Source: Brevibacillus fulvus
Lineage (GTDB): Bacteria > Bacillota > Bacilli > Brevibacillales > Brevibacillaceae
Assembly: GCF_016908525.1 (NCBI RefSeq)
Contig: NZ_JAFBEB010000001.1
Span: 560,501 to 624,500, forward strand
Reading direction: 5' to 3'
Length of the DNA stretch: 64,000 nt
The first letter of the stretch is position 1. Every line of letters starts with the position of its first letter. The position numbers and the translations under genes are program-made. Under the pieces are notes generated by a model. That model saw nothing but the letters and a program-made list of their open reading frames with translations, made no database searches and was not told where the DNA came from. Shown piece after piece: positions 8,012 through 17,568 of the stretch.

Positions 8012-8836
8012 ATGAACAAGCTCGTTTTGACCTTTTTGGTCTTGCTCATGCTGTTTGTGACGGGATGCTCACAGGAGACAGGTGTCGGTCAAGCGGCACC
8101 ATCCACCCTTGATCAGATCAAGGAGCGAAAAAAACTGATTATTGGCACTTCTCCCGGTTATCCCCCGTTTGAGATGAGAGATAAGGAGCGGAACTTTGTT
8201 GGCTACGACATCGATTTGGGGAAAGCGATCGCGGAGTCGTTGAAGGTCGACGTCGAGTTTAAGGAATTTGAATTTAGCGGGCTGATCCCCGCGCTCCAAA
8301 CGGGTGACATCGATATGGTGATTTCAGGAGTGACGATTCGTGGAGATCGTGCATTATCTGTGAGCTTCTCGAATCCGTATTACACCTCTGGCCAGGTATT
8401 GATGATTCAAAAAGGGGACAAAGCCACCAAAAGCTGGAAAGACCTCGATCAGCCTGGCAAGAAGATCGGTGTTTCCCAAGGTACGACAGGCGCGCTGCTC
8501 GCCAAGCAACTGTATAAACAAGCTGAAGTGTTAGATTTTGACGGCTTTACGAGTGCGTCTATTGCGCTGAAGGGCGGACAGATAGATGGGGTCGTTTTTG
8601 ACGAGCCGGGCATTCGGATGTATGAAGTCATGAACGCCGATTCGGTCAAAGGGGTTTATGAGTTGATTTCGAACGAAAATTTGGGAATTGCCGTGCGCTT
8701 GAACGATTTTGCCATGGTCAACTGGATCAACTCATTCCTGTATTCATATCGGGGCGGGGCGGCGGAGCAAGCCTCATTTGCCAAGTGGTTTCAATCGAAC
8801 GACTGGATCAATACCGTAGAGCAGACGAACGGATAG
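8012..8836 (+). CDS. Polar amino acid ABC transporter, substrate-binding lipoprotein
   Basis: A 274-residue family 3 solute-binding lipoprotein. The signal ends in a lipobox FVTGC with Cys19 as the lipidation site. The bilobal domain begins at KKLIIGTSPGYPPFEM and has the usual G-Y-D-I-D-L-G-K-A-I segment and the YYTSGQVLMI hinge strand. A GGAGGAGGGAAGGG stretch precedes the ATG. Such proteins capture glutamine, arginine, cystine or related polar compounds outside the membrane and deliver them to the permease encoded next. Linkage to a guanidino-enzyme suggests a guanidino or related basic substrate, which is inference. Confidence 0.93.
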   Translation: MNKLVLTFLVLLMLFVTGCSQETGVGQAAPSTLDQIKERKKLIIGTSPGYPPFEMRDKERNFVGYDIDLGKAIAESLKVDVEFKEFEFSGLIPALQTGDIDMVISGVTIRGDRALSVSFSNPYYTSGQVLMIQKGDKATKSWKDLDQPGKKIGVSQGTTGALLAKQLYKQAEVLDFDGFTSASIALKGGQIDGVVFDEPGIRMYEVMNADSVKGVYELISNENLGIAVRLNDFAMVNWINSFLYSYRGGAAEQASFAKWFQSNDWINTVEQTNG

Positions 8837-8854
8837 CAGGAGGAGGAATACTGC

Positions 8855-9502
8855 ATGCATTGGAATGTCATTCCCGAAAATATTGATCTACTCCTCGAGG
8901 GCACTTGGTTAACCATTGAAATTTCCGCATTGGCGTTGCTCTTTAGCATCCCGATTGGCGTATTCATCGGACTTTGTCGGGTAGCGCGCAATCGCGTCAT
9001 TGCCAATCTGGCCATCGGCTATATTGAATTTATTCGCGGCGTACCGCTCCTCGTCATTCTCCTTTGGATCTATTTCGTGTTGGGACGGTTTTTAAAGCTC
9101 GGCTCGTATTGGTCAGCAATCCTTGGCTTGTCTTTGTTCTCCGCTGCTTTCATTGCCGAGATTGTGCGTGCAGGCATCCAGTCCGTACCGCGTGGACAGA
9201 TGGAGGCAGCCCGTTCATCCGGCATGACCTATGCACAAGCCATGCGTTTTATTATTTTTCCGCAAGCCATCCGCAAAGTATTGCCTCCCATGGCATCGCA
9301 GTTCATCATTCTCATTAAGGACTCTTCGCTGGTTTCCGTTATTTCGGTAGTCGATCTGACACTCGTGGCGAAAAACCTGGTGGCAACGTCGTTTGTCGCG
9401 TTAGAAATTTGGACCTTTGTCGCCCTGCTTTATTTCTGTCTGACGTTCTCATTATCTCAGCTCATCGGTTTATTGGAGCGGAAATACAAAGTGTTGGAGT
9501 AA
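8855..9502 (+). CDS. Polar amino acid ABC transporter permease
   Basis: A 215-residue HisM/GlnP-type membrane protein with five hydrophobic segments. The EAA-type coupling loop is visible as M-E-A-A-R-S-S-G-M-T-Y-A-Q-A in the third quarter, and IEFIRGVPLLVILLW is a classic segment for this family. AGGAGG is located upstream of the ATG. It is 18 bases after the binding protein gene and followed at 9517 by the ATPase; it would act as a homodimer because only one permease gene is present. Confidence 0.94.
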   Translation: MHWNVIPENIDLLLEGTWLTIEISALALLFSIPIGVFIGLCRVARNRVIANLAIGYIEFIRGVPLLVILLWIYFVLGRFLKLGSYWSAILGLSLFSAAFIAEIVRAGIQSVPRGQMEAARSSGMTYAQAMRFIIFPQAIRKVLPPMASQFIILIKDSSLVSVISVVDLTLVAKNLVATSFVALEIWTFVALLYFCLTFSLSQLIGLLERKYKVLE

Positions 9503-9516
9503 AGGGGGCAAGCGAT

Positions 9517-10245
9517 GTGATCCAGGTGAACCAAGTAAGCAAAAGCTTTGGGCATCAGCAGGTGTTGAAGGCTATCAATCTCACGGTACCGAAATCGCAT
9601 GTGTACGCGATCATCGGTCCGAGCGGCGCTGGGAAAAGCACGTTGATTCGCACGATGAATGCCCTGGAATCGATACAAGCGGGCGAAATCTTGATCGATG
9701 GTATATCGGTGCATGACAAAAAGACAGACATTAATAAACTTCGAGCCGATGTTGGTTTTGTGTTTCAATCCTTCAATCTGTATCCACATCTGACAACCGT
9801 GGAGAATGTGGCCATAGCCCCCATACAGGTAAAAAAAGTCCCGAAAAAAGAAGCGGAAGAGAAGGCGAGAGAGCTGTTGAGCTCTTTGGGACTGGGGGAA
9901 AAATTCGCATCCTATCCGGGACAGCTGTCAGGCGGACAGCAGCAACGTGTAGCGATCGCACGGGCACTGGCGATGGACCCCAAACTTATGCTGTTTGACG
10001 AGCCGACCTCGGCCCTGGACCCAGAAATGATCAAAGAGGTACTGGATGCGATACGCAAACTTGCCGCGAGCGGAATGACGATGGTTGTCGTTACGCATGA
10101 AATGGGCTTTGCCAGAGAAATTTGCGACCAAATTGTGTTCATGGCAGATGGAAAAATCGTTGAGGTGGCCCCGCCCGAACAGTTTTTCAGCAATCCCCAA
10201 TCCGAGCGGGCGAAGGACTTTTTGGCGAAAGTATTACAGCATTAA
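9517..10245 (+). CDS. Polar amino acid ABC transporter ATPase (GlnQ-like)
   Basis: A 242-residue ATPase energising the importer. GTG at 9517 is chosen because AAAGGGGG is at 9501-9508 and the protein then starts at the conserved I-x-V-x-x-V-x-K-S-F-G; reading from upstream would include the end of the permease gene. It has Walker A GPSGAGKS, the signature LSGGQQQR and Walker B LMLFDEPTSALDPE, and the D-loop and H-loop (VVTHEM) are intact. Last transport gene of the operon, 18 bases before the next amidohydrolase. Confidence 0.94.
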   Translation: MIQVNQVSKSFGHQQVLKAINLTVPKSHVYAIIGPSGAGKSTLIRTMNALESIQAGEILIDGISVHDKKTDINKLRADVGFVFQSFNLYPHLTTVENVAIAPIQVKKVPKKEAEEKARELLSSLGLGEKFASYPGQLSGGQQQRVAIARALAMDPKLMLFDEPTSALDPEMIKEVLDAIRKLAASGMTMVVVTHEMGFAREICDQIVFMADGKIVEVAPPEQFFSNPQSERAKDFLAKVLQH

Positions 10246-10263
10246 TCGGCGGGGGGGATTCTG

Positions 10264-11691
10264 ATGAAAGTCGACTTGATCATCGCGCATGGATATGTTA
10301 TCACGATGGAAGGCAAAGGCGTCGGCATGATCGCAGACGGAGCGGTCGCTGTTCGCGGGAATACGATTGTCGCTGTTGGCCGCAGCGATGAAATTTTATC
10401 AAACTGTCAAGCCGATCAGCTGATCAATGCCACAAATAAGCTGGTCATGCCAGGACTCATCGACGCTCACATTCATACGGGAATCTCGATCTATCGGGGG
10501 ATGGCCCAGGATATGTCGCACTGGATGCAAAAAGGGCTGTGGCCCTTTAAGAAGAACAGCGAAGAAGATGACGCCGCAGCCGGCTCGCTCGTTAACATTA
10601 TTGAAGGTATCAAGGCGGGCACAACCACCTTTTGCGATTACGATTCATCCATGAACCGGCTGGTGCAAAACTATTCAAAAGTAGGCGCCCGTGCCAGAGT
10701 GTGTGAAATGATCAATCAACTTCCGGATGATATCAGTTCCATTCCCGTAGGGGAACTTTACCCGTTTGATCCGGCGATCGGAGAAAGAAAACTGCAGGCA
10801 AACATCCGTCTGATCGAGCAGTGGCACGGCAAAGAAAATGGCCGGATCACTTGTCTGTTTGGGCCGCAGGGGCCGGATATGCTGGAGCTTGAATTGTTGC
10901 TGGAAGTAAAGGCTCTCGCCGAAAAATACGATACCTTGATTCACATGCATGTGGCACAAGGGGATCGGGAAATCGCGCAAATGGAAAAGCGCTATCAGAA
11001 ACGTTCAATTCCATTCCTCGATGAATTGAATTACCTGGATCGCCGATTGATGGCTGTGCATTTGACTGAGGCCACGAAAACAGAAACACAGCTGGTTGCC
11101 ATGCGCGGAGCATCGATGATCTGCTGCCCGGGCAGCATCGGGATTATCGATGGGTTGGTACCGCCTGTTCTGGATTTTATCGAGGCGGGTGGAAAGGCGG
11201 CGCTAGGCTCCGATCAGGCTCCGGGAAACAACTGTAACAACATGTTTAATGAAATGAAGTTTGCAGCGATCTTAAACAAGGTTAAGCGAGCAGATCCCCG
11301 CGTTTTCCCTGCCTGGCAGGCGTTGCGTCTGGCAACGATCGAAGCCGCACAAGCGATCGGATTGGATCACGAAATTGGCAGCTTTCGCCCGGGCAAGAAG
11401 GCGGATATACTTATAATTAACTTGTTGGAAGCCAATATGACACCGATTATCACCGACCCTATCCGCAATCTTGTCCCAAATCTCGTCTATTCAGCCCGCG
11501 GGAATGAGGTGGAAACGGTGCTGATTGATGGACAACTGATTATGGAAGAGCGAAAGTTGTTGACGGTGGATGAACAGCTCGCCATCAAGAAAGCGCAGGA
11601 AGCGGCAAACGAGATCAGTCGCCGGTCGAAAAACGACATTATCGCAGCGGGAAGCGATGTCTATCACATGATGGAAGAGGGGTATCTGTAA
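10264..11691 (+). CDS. Cytoplasmic amidohydrolase of the SAH deaminase/TrzN-like group
   Basis: A 475-residue amidohydrolase without signal peptide. The metal site is intact: H69 and H71 in DAHIH, a histidine in LIHMHVAQGD, another in MAVHLTEA, and the aspartate in ALGSDQAPG. This arrangement matches the subtype that includes S-adenosylhomocysteine/methylthioadenosine deaminase, guanine deaminase and triazine hydrolases; sequence alone does not choose between them. A purine-rich GGCGGGGGGGA site precedes the ATG. Its place between an amino acid importer and a second amidohydrolase suggests a step in degradation of the imported compound, for example deamination or release of an amine. Confidence 0.86.
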   Translation: MKVDLIIAHGYVITMEGKGVGMIADGAVAVRGNTIVAVGRSDEILSNCQADQLINATNKLVMPGLIDAHIHTGISIYRGMAQDMSHWMQKGLWPFKKNSEEDDAAAGSLVNIIEGIKAGTTTFCDYDSSMNRLVQNYSKVGARARVCEMINQLPDDISSIPVGELYPFDPAIGERKLQANIRLIEQWHGKENGRITCLFGPQGPDMLELELLLEVKALAEKYDTLIHMHVAQGDREIAQMEKRYQKRSIPFLDELNYLDRRLMAVHLTEATKTETQLVAMRGASMICCPGSIGIIDGLVPPVLDFIEAGGKAALGSDQAPGNNCNNMFNEMKFAAILNKVKRADPRVFPAWQALRLATIEAAQAIGLDHEIGSFRPGKKADILIINLLEANMTPIITDPIRNLVPNLVYSARGNEVETVLIDGQLIMEERKLLTVDEQLAIKKAQEAANEISRRSKNDIIAAGSDVYHMMEEGYL

Positions 11692-11692
11692 G

Positions 11693-13294
11693 ATGACAAC
11701 CATATTTCGAAATGGGTTCTTTCATACGTTGAATCCGGCTAAACCACTGGTTGAATCGGTAGTGGTGCAAGATGGGAAAATCGTTGATCTGGGAAGCGAG
11801 GACGACATGCTCTTGCAATGGGGGCGCAACGATGTCAAAGTGATCAATCTGGAAGGAAAGTTCGTCACACCCGGTCTTATCGACAGTCATCTCCACCTGT
11901 CCGGTCTGGCAATGAGCTTTTTATCCGTTGATTTAAGCCAGGCAACTTCCAAAGAAGAACTGCTCCTGACAGTAAAGAAGAAAGCCGCGCAAACCGCTGA
12001 AGGAGTTTGGATTCAAGGCAGAGGATGGGATGAAAACCGGTTTTGCGATCATCTTTTGCCGACCATTGCGGAACTAGATTGAGCTGCCCCGCATTGTCCG
12101 ATTTTTCTGACGCGGATTTGCGGCCATGTTTCCCTGGTCAATAGCAAAGCGTTGGAAATGGCCAACTACTCACCCGATATGCCCATCCCTCCCGGGGGCA
12201 CAGTCGTGCTAGATCCGACAACGCAGCAGCCGACAGGGTTGTTGCTGGAAACGGCGTCAGAAATCATCGCGCGGCACATTCCCGCACCGACATTCGCGGA
12301 GTGGAAGGAATCTCTGCGGAAAGCGATGACTGCGGCGATGAGTCATGGCTTAACGAGCGTACACACCGAAGATTTGCGTTATCTGGGCGGACTGGAGCAA
12401 ACATACAAACTATACGATCAGTTGATCAATGAGGAACAGAGCGGGTTGCGTTGCAATTTGCTGATCTATTATCCATTCATCAAACAACTTCGCGAGTTGG
12501 GGATGTATGCGGGGTATGGAAACGCATCGTTGCAGATCGGAGCGGTCAAGATTTTCGCAGATGGCAGCTTTGGGGGCCGAACCGCGTTGCTCTCCAGTCC
12601 ATATGAAGATAAACCGGACGAATATGGCAGCGAAATCCATGATCTGGAGCGCTTAACCGAGTTGTTTCAGGAAGCAAGAGAAGCCATGATGCCGATTGCC
12701 GTTCACACGATTGGCGATCAAGCGCTTGATCATGTGTTGACCACTTTGGAGAAGTTTCCGCCAGTGAAGTATCGGGATCGAATGATCCATACCTCGTTAC
12801 TCCGTGCCGATTTGCTGGAAAGACTCCGTAAGCCAACGATCGTTGCCGATATTCAACCGCGTTTTCTGGTCGGTGATTTCCCCTGGTTGATCGAACGTAT
12901 TGGAGAAGAGCGGGCAAATCAGTGCTACATTTGGAAGTCCATGCTCTCTTCGGGAATTCTTTGCGCTGGAGGTTCTGACGCGCCAGTCGAGCCGATCGAA
13001 CCATTGCTGGGAATCCACGCCGCTGTGACACGCCGCTCACCGCATGAGCAGCACGCCGGCTACAACCCGGCTGAAAAACTAACGATGGCGGAGGCGTTAC
13101 AGTTGTTCACGCTCGGAGGTGCCTATGCCACCAACGAAGAGCATGTGAAGGGCACGATCAGCGTCGGAAAATATGCAGATATGACCGTTTTCTCGCATCA
13201 TCTCCTCGAAATCGATCCGGATGAATTGTTATCTACGCGGATCGAGAAAACGATTATTGGCGGAGAAATTTGTTACGACAAAAACCTAAGCTAA
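11693..13294 (+). pseudogene. YtcJ-like amidohydrolase interrupted by an in-frame TGA
   Basis: A 533-codon reading frame of the amidohydrolase family 3 (YtcJ-like) is broken by one TGA at 12080-12082. Before it: N-terminal TLNP, DSHLHLSG metal motif, and GRGWDE. After it, the same frame continues without a shift as A-A-P-H-C-P-I-F-L-T-R-I-C-G-H-V, exactly the segment expected after a conserved L-D-x in this family, then GSFGGRTA, the H-x-I-G-D-Q-A histidine and GGSDAPVEP. The likely original codon is CGA (arginine), one transition away. The start is coupled to the previous gene (stop and start separated by one base). It may be a pseudogene, a readthrough case or a sequencing error; a restart at TTG 12152 would lack the first metal ligands. 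Confidence 0.85.
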
Positions 13295-13367
13295 TGGTTT
13301 TCCCAAGGCGCTTGTTGAAGAAAACAGCTTGCTTCGCGTTCATGCGGAAGCTTGACAAAACGATATA

Positions 13368-13424
13368 AGACTCATCAGAAAGGCCCGATCAGATCCATGT
13401 CCGGACGATCGAGTCTATTTTTTT
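13368..13424 (+). terminator. Possible terminator of the deiminase/amidohydrolase operon
   Basis: Arms AGACTC (13368-13373) and GAGTCT (13411-13416) followed by ATTTTTTT. The loop is long with partial inner GATC pairing, so strength is uncertain. Confidence 0.5.
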
Positions 13425-14330
<906 letters not shown>

Positions 14331-14331
14331 A

Positions 14332-14369
14332 AAAACAGCACGCTTGTCCATCAGGCAAGTGTGCTGTTT
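14332..14369 (-). terminator. Terminator of the D,D-carboxypeptidase gene
   Basis: On the minus strand arms AACAGCAC-CTTG and its complement, with one mismatch, are followed by TTTTTT. It lies just after the stop of the gene at 14377. Confidence 0.85.
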
Positions 14370-14376
14370 GTCATCA

Positions 14377-15627
14377 TCAAGACCAATCTGTTCTCCGGTA
14401 GTCGGTGCGCTCATAACGATAGCGGTTTCGGCGCAGCCGCCGTCTGTTGCGGATTCTCGCGATCAAAACGGTCAGCAGGAACAGATTGAGCAACAGCCAA
14501 ACAATGAGCAGCGCATAATACGGCGCATTGGATTGCCCAGGTACTTGCGGTGAGGCTGTTTGCTGAACGGATTTTACCTGTCGCGGCGGGGCTTTTTTCT
14601 GCAGGGGAAATTCTTCGCCGTCTGCCCCTGCTTGCACGACCAATTGACCGTTCGCCGTTACTTCTTGAACGATTGTGGAACCAAGCGGTACCGTTACATA
14701 CAAATCTTGATTCGTGTAAAATTCCTGTTTCGGTTGATCAGGTGAAGTTGATGCCAGTTCAAACGTGTCGCCAGCTTTGGCGATTTGCTTTGTCTCGTAA
14801 TGCGCAAAAGCGTAATCGAGCATTTTGGTTACATCCTTGTAGGCGTAGTTGCTCGAGGGAGCTTTCATCGTCACCGCGATAAATTCACTCTCGCCCCGTT
14901 TCGCAGACGTAACCAGCGTATTCTGGGCCTGATCCGTAAAGCCGTTTTTAATCCCTGTCGTCCCTTCGTAACTCCATAGCAATTTATTATGGTTTACGAT
15001 CGTTGTCTTCCACTCTTTCCCATCCCATGGCAATGTTTTGGTAGCGACAATCTCACGGAAAATCGGGTTGCGCATGGCGTACTGTGCAATCTTGGCCATA
15101 TCGTAAGGGGTTGTATAATGGTTATCGTCATGCAAACCGTGCGCATTGGTAAAATGTGTATCCTGTACGCCGACCTTCTCCTGCAAAAAGGCGTTTAATT
15201 GTTCGGCAAACTGTTCCGTGGTGCCTGCCAGATGCTCTGCAATCGCGGTTGCCGCATCGTTGCCGGAATTCATTAATAAGCCGTATTCCAGCTTTCGCAA
15301 CGGCACTTGTTCCCCTTCCGCCAAGTAAACCCGTGTGCCCTCTTCATACCTCGCCTTTTTTGAGACGGTTACAATATCATCAGGATTTCCATTTTCAATC
15401 GCATAAATTCCGGTTGCAATCTTGGTAATACTAGCCGGAAACAAACGTTCGTGCGGGTTTTTCTCAAACAGAACCTTGCCTGTTGTCGCGTCAATCAAGA
15501 CAGCGCCTTCTCCATTAATCATCTCGTTCGTCAGTTGATCGTCTGCTTGAGCAGATGCAATGTTGGCTGTTCCCATTACCAAGAGCAGGCAGCCCAGCAG
15601 AACCAGTTGTCGGACTAATGTTCTCAT
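14377..15627 (-). CDS. Serine-type D-Ala-D-Ala carboxypeptidase (PBP5/DacA family)
   Basis: A 416-residue penicillin-binding protein with a signal peptide (hydrophobic residues 8-20, ASAQA cleavage region). Catalytic motifs are SITK (Ser66-Lys69), SGN (121-123) and KNG (227-229). It trims the terminal D-alanine from peptidoglycan stem peptides outside the membrane. The third motif is KNG rather than the usual KTG, an unusual but conservative change. After the PBP5-like C-terminal beta domain there is a proline-rich linker and a real transmembrane helix (YYALLIVWLLLNLFLLTVLI) followed by an Arg-rich cytoplasmic tail, instead of the usual amphipathic anchor. AAAGGA precedes the ATG. Could be a vegetative DacA-like or a sporulation DacF-like enzyme. 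Confidence 0.93.
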   Translation of the reverse strand: MRTLVRQLVLLGCLLLVMGTANIASAQADDQLTNEMINGEGAVLIDATTGKVLFEKNPHERLFPASITKIATGIYAIENGNPDDIVTVSKKARYEEGTRVYLAEGEQVPLRKLEYGLLMNSGNDAATAIAEHLAGTTEQFAEQLNAFLQEKVGVQDTHFTNAHGLHDDNHYTTPYDMAKIAQYAMRNPIFREIVATKTLPWDGKEWKTTIVNHNKLLWSYEGTTGIKNGFTDQAQNTLVTSAKRGESEFIAVTMKAPSSNYAYKDVTKMLDYAFAHYETKQIAKAGDTFELASTSPDQPKQEFYTNQDLYVTVPLGSTIVQEVTANGQLVVQAGADGEEFPLQKKAPPRQVKSVQQTASPQVPGQSNAPYYALLIVWLLLNLFLLTVLIARIRNRRRLRRNRYRYERTDYRRTDWS

Positions 15628-15710
15628 TCGTAGCTGTAATTCCTTTCATTTTTTCAAAACGTTCTCTACACACTCTACCGTTTTTTGAGCGAAAGGACAA
15701 GGCTTGTACG

Positions 15711-16526
15711 TTACTCGCCCAGGCGTTTGCCCAACAGATCATGGATCATTTTGAATTTAGGGTTGTCCTGAAAGGCTTGTTCAAAGCTGCTCACATGTTC
15801 GCGATAAAGCGAAGCAGCCGATTCCATATCTTGTTTGACATAGAGTGAAAAAATCTCTTCCAATTTCTCTTCCAACGTGTTGTCCACCGGCTTCGGCGTC
15901 AATACATCCTGGCGCAAATTATTCATCAGAATGTCCAATTGGTGTGTAATCATTGAAGCTTGATTTAAATGCTCCAGGACATCTTTTGGAATGTTTCCGT
16001 CATATTTGTATCGCAGTTCATGCTCGTTTGTGGCCCAAAAATTCATACCCAGCGTCCGGATTTGAATCTCACAAAACAGCTTCTTTTTCTCGCTGCCATG
16101 GTAAACCGTATAGGAAGCGATCATGTGAATGCTGCGGTATCCCGAATCTTTCGGATGGGTGATATAATCTTTAATGTCGTGCACGATGATGTCTTCCCGA
16201 TTTTGCAAAAGCTGCATCACTTCCCGCACATCATCAATATAGCGGCAAACGATCCGCAGACCGGCAATATCCACGATTTCGCGGTTCAGTACCTCCATCC
16301 AGTTTTCCTGTGTGAAGTCGATTCCTTTTTCCCGTGCTTTTTTTAATAAACTATCGATTTTTTTGACTCTTCCTACGACAAACTCAATCGGAGAATATCT
16401 GCCGCTTTTCAAAAAGCCGTATTTGATTCCTTTTAATTTTATTTTCAACTCGTCTACCGCCTGTTCGTACGGAGCGAGGAAATGTACCAGGCTATTAAAC
16501 ACTTTTTTTGGAACTTCTGTCTTCAT
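15711..16526 (-). CDS. sasB: Small alarmone synthetase (RelA/SpoT synthetase domain, SasB/RelQ-like)
   Basis: A 271-residue single-domain (p)ppGpp synthetase without hydrolase domain. The start at 16526 has GAGGAGG upstream; it begins at MKTEVPKK. Typical of SasB/RelQ are Y-x-x-A-V-D-E-L-K-I-K-L-K-G, SPIEFVVGRVK, IVDIAGLRIVC, the G-loop-like KDSGYRSIHMI and EIQIRTLGMNFWAT. These enzymes transfer pyrophosphate from ATP to GTP or GDP and tune growth in response to cell wall or nutrient stress. It is longer than usual (about 210) by a C-terminal helical extension of some 50 residues. Downstream by 83 bases is the carboxypeptidase gene on the same strand. Confidence 0.92.
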   Translation of the reverse strand: MKTEVPKKVFNSLVHFLAPYEQAVDELKIKLKGIKYGFLKSGRYSPIEFVVGRVKKIDSLLKKAREKGIDFTQENWMEVLNREIVDIAGLRIVCRYIDDVREVMQLLQNREDIIVHDIKDYITHPKDSGYRSIHMIASYTVYHGSEKKKLFCEIQIRTLGMNFWATNEHELRYKYDGNIPKDVLEHLNQASMITHQLDILMNNLRQDVLTPKPVDNTLEEKLEEIFSLYVKQDMESAASLYREHVSSFEQAFQDNPKFKMIHDLLGKRLGE

Positions 16527-16624
16527 CTTTGCTATAAACCTCCTCAACAAGCCCGGGAGTGAACACACTCAAACTAAGGAGCGGAAACAAGCAAAAAAAT
16601 CGCTTGGTTTTCCCTCCCTTTCCC

Positions 16625-16653
16625 AGTATACCAAATAACAGAGCGAATGAAAA
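16625..16653 (-). promoter_or_regulatory. Candidate sigma-A promoter of the alarmone synthetase
   Basis: On the minus strand TTTTCA (16653-16648) and TATACT (16630-16625) with a 17-base spacer, the -10 within GGTATACTGG, about 100 bases before the start at 16526. Confidence 0.45.
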
Positions 16654-16679
16654 AGGAAAAGGAGGGTAATCCCCCCCTC

Positions 16680-16961
16680 TCACGGTGTGGTTGTATCTTT
16701 CTTGTCAGGATTGGACATATTCTCCAAAGCCGATTGTACCTTTGTCAACCACTCATTCGCTCTTCTTGTTTTTTCTGTTAAATTATATAAGTTTAATTTG
16801 CCAAAATTTTGTTCTCTCCATTTTTGGTGCCATGTTTGTACGATTTCCGGATTGGCGCGAATTTCTTTTACTCGATTGCTGTCACTGAGCAACCATTTGG
16901 AGAAATTGGGATTTTCCCGCAAAATTTTGTTGGCGGCTCTTCTTGCTGCCCTTCTCCTCAT
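16680..16961 (-). CDS. Small basic protein of unknown function
   Basis: A 93-residue, strongly charged protein. AAAGGAGC stands about nine bases before the ATG, which supports it as a real gene. The N-terminus is Arg/Ala-rich (RRRAARRAA), the middle holds W-L-L-S-D-S-N-R-V-K-E-I-R-A-N-P and W-H-Q-K-W-R-E-Q-N, and the C-terminus is helical and acidic. No signal peptide or membrane segment. It lies between the alarmone synthetase and a spore protein on the same strand, so a sporulation role is conceivable but only by position. Not recognised. Confidence 0.65.
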   Translation of the reverse strand: MRRRAARRAANKILRENPNFSKWLLSDSNRVKEIRANPEIVQTWHQKWREQNFGKLNLYNLTEKTRRANEWLTKVQSALENMSNPDKKDTTTP

Positions 16962-17100
16962 CCGTCGATGCTCCTTTCAAAACGCATACCTCGGTTTCTT
17001 CGGTATTTTACGAACGCGTCCATTTGTTTGCTTGTGCCATCAACCAGAACTAGGAGAATGGGCCTGACAGGATCGTTACCCGACTTTTTATAAAAAGGGA

Positions 17101-17123
17101 AAAGGGGCCCCGTAGGACCCCTT
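17101..17123 (-). terminator. Terminator of the spore protein gene
   Basis: Minus-strand hairpin with arms AAGGGG and CCCCTT plus inner CC/GG pairs, followed by TTTTCCCTTTTTA, located 30 bases after the stop at 17155. Confidence 0.6.
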
Positions 17124-17154
17124 CTGTGCATCCAGCTATTCAGTTTGCGGAAAA

Positions 17155-17355
17155 TTAACGTCCAGCAAGTTGTTGTTCTGCAAAGCTTACGAGACGCTTG
17201 GTGATTTCTCCACCGACAGAACCGTTTTGGCGAGAAGTCGTATCTGCACCAAGAGTTACACCAAATTCAGAAGCAATTTCATACTTCAATTGATCCAGAG
17301 CTTGGTTTGCTTGAGGAACCAACAAGTTGTTGTTATTACCACCGTTGTTAGCCAT
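17155..17355 (-). CDS. Alpha/beta-type small acid-soluble spore protein
   Basis: A 66-residue DNA-binding spore protein. After an N-rich leader ([10 protein letters not shown]) it has the family blocks [21 protein letters not shown], the GPR protease recognition region around T-L-G-A-D-T-T-S-R, and the second DNA-binding block [12 protein letters not shown]. These proteins coat spore DNA, protect it from UV and heat, and are degraded at germination by the GPR protease. AAGGAGG precedes the ATG. In relatives such genes are transcribed by sigma-G in the forespore. The gene shows that the organism forms endospores. Confidence 0.97.
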   Translation of the reverse strand: MANNGGNNNNLLVPQANQALDQLKYEIASEFGVTLGADTTSRQNGSVGGEITKRLVSFAEQQLAGR

Positions 17356-17527
17356 TTGTGATGCCTCCTTAAGCATTTTTTTCTCTCGGGACGGGGTTGC
17401 ACCGCCAGCTATATGCTTCTCTTCAGTGAGACCGAGAGGCGATGGGAAGTTGTTTTGTTGTGTTGGTGTTACTAGGATGCCTCCAGATTCATCTTCAATC
17501 CCTTGTAATTTTTGTAAGGAGGAAATG

Positions 17528-17536
17528 TGTTATAAT
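17528..17536 (+). promoter_or_regulatory. Extended -10 promoter element of the exonuclease gene
   Basis: TG-T-TATAAT with TATAAT at 17531-17536, a consensus extended -10; no clear -35. It is 32 bases before the TTG start at 17569. Confidence 0.55.
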
Positions 17537-17568
17537 CATTCAATACAAGATGAGAGGAGAACAACAGT

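Noticed and set aside
12080-12082. Selenocysteine codon
   Set aside because: The position is a variable residue between a conserved L-D and A-A-P, not catalytic, and I see no selenocysteine hairpin or machinery.
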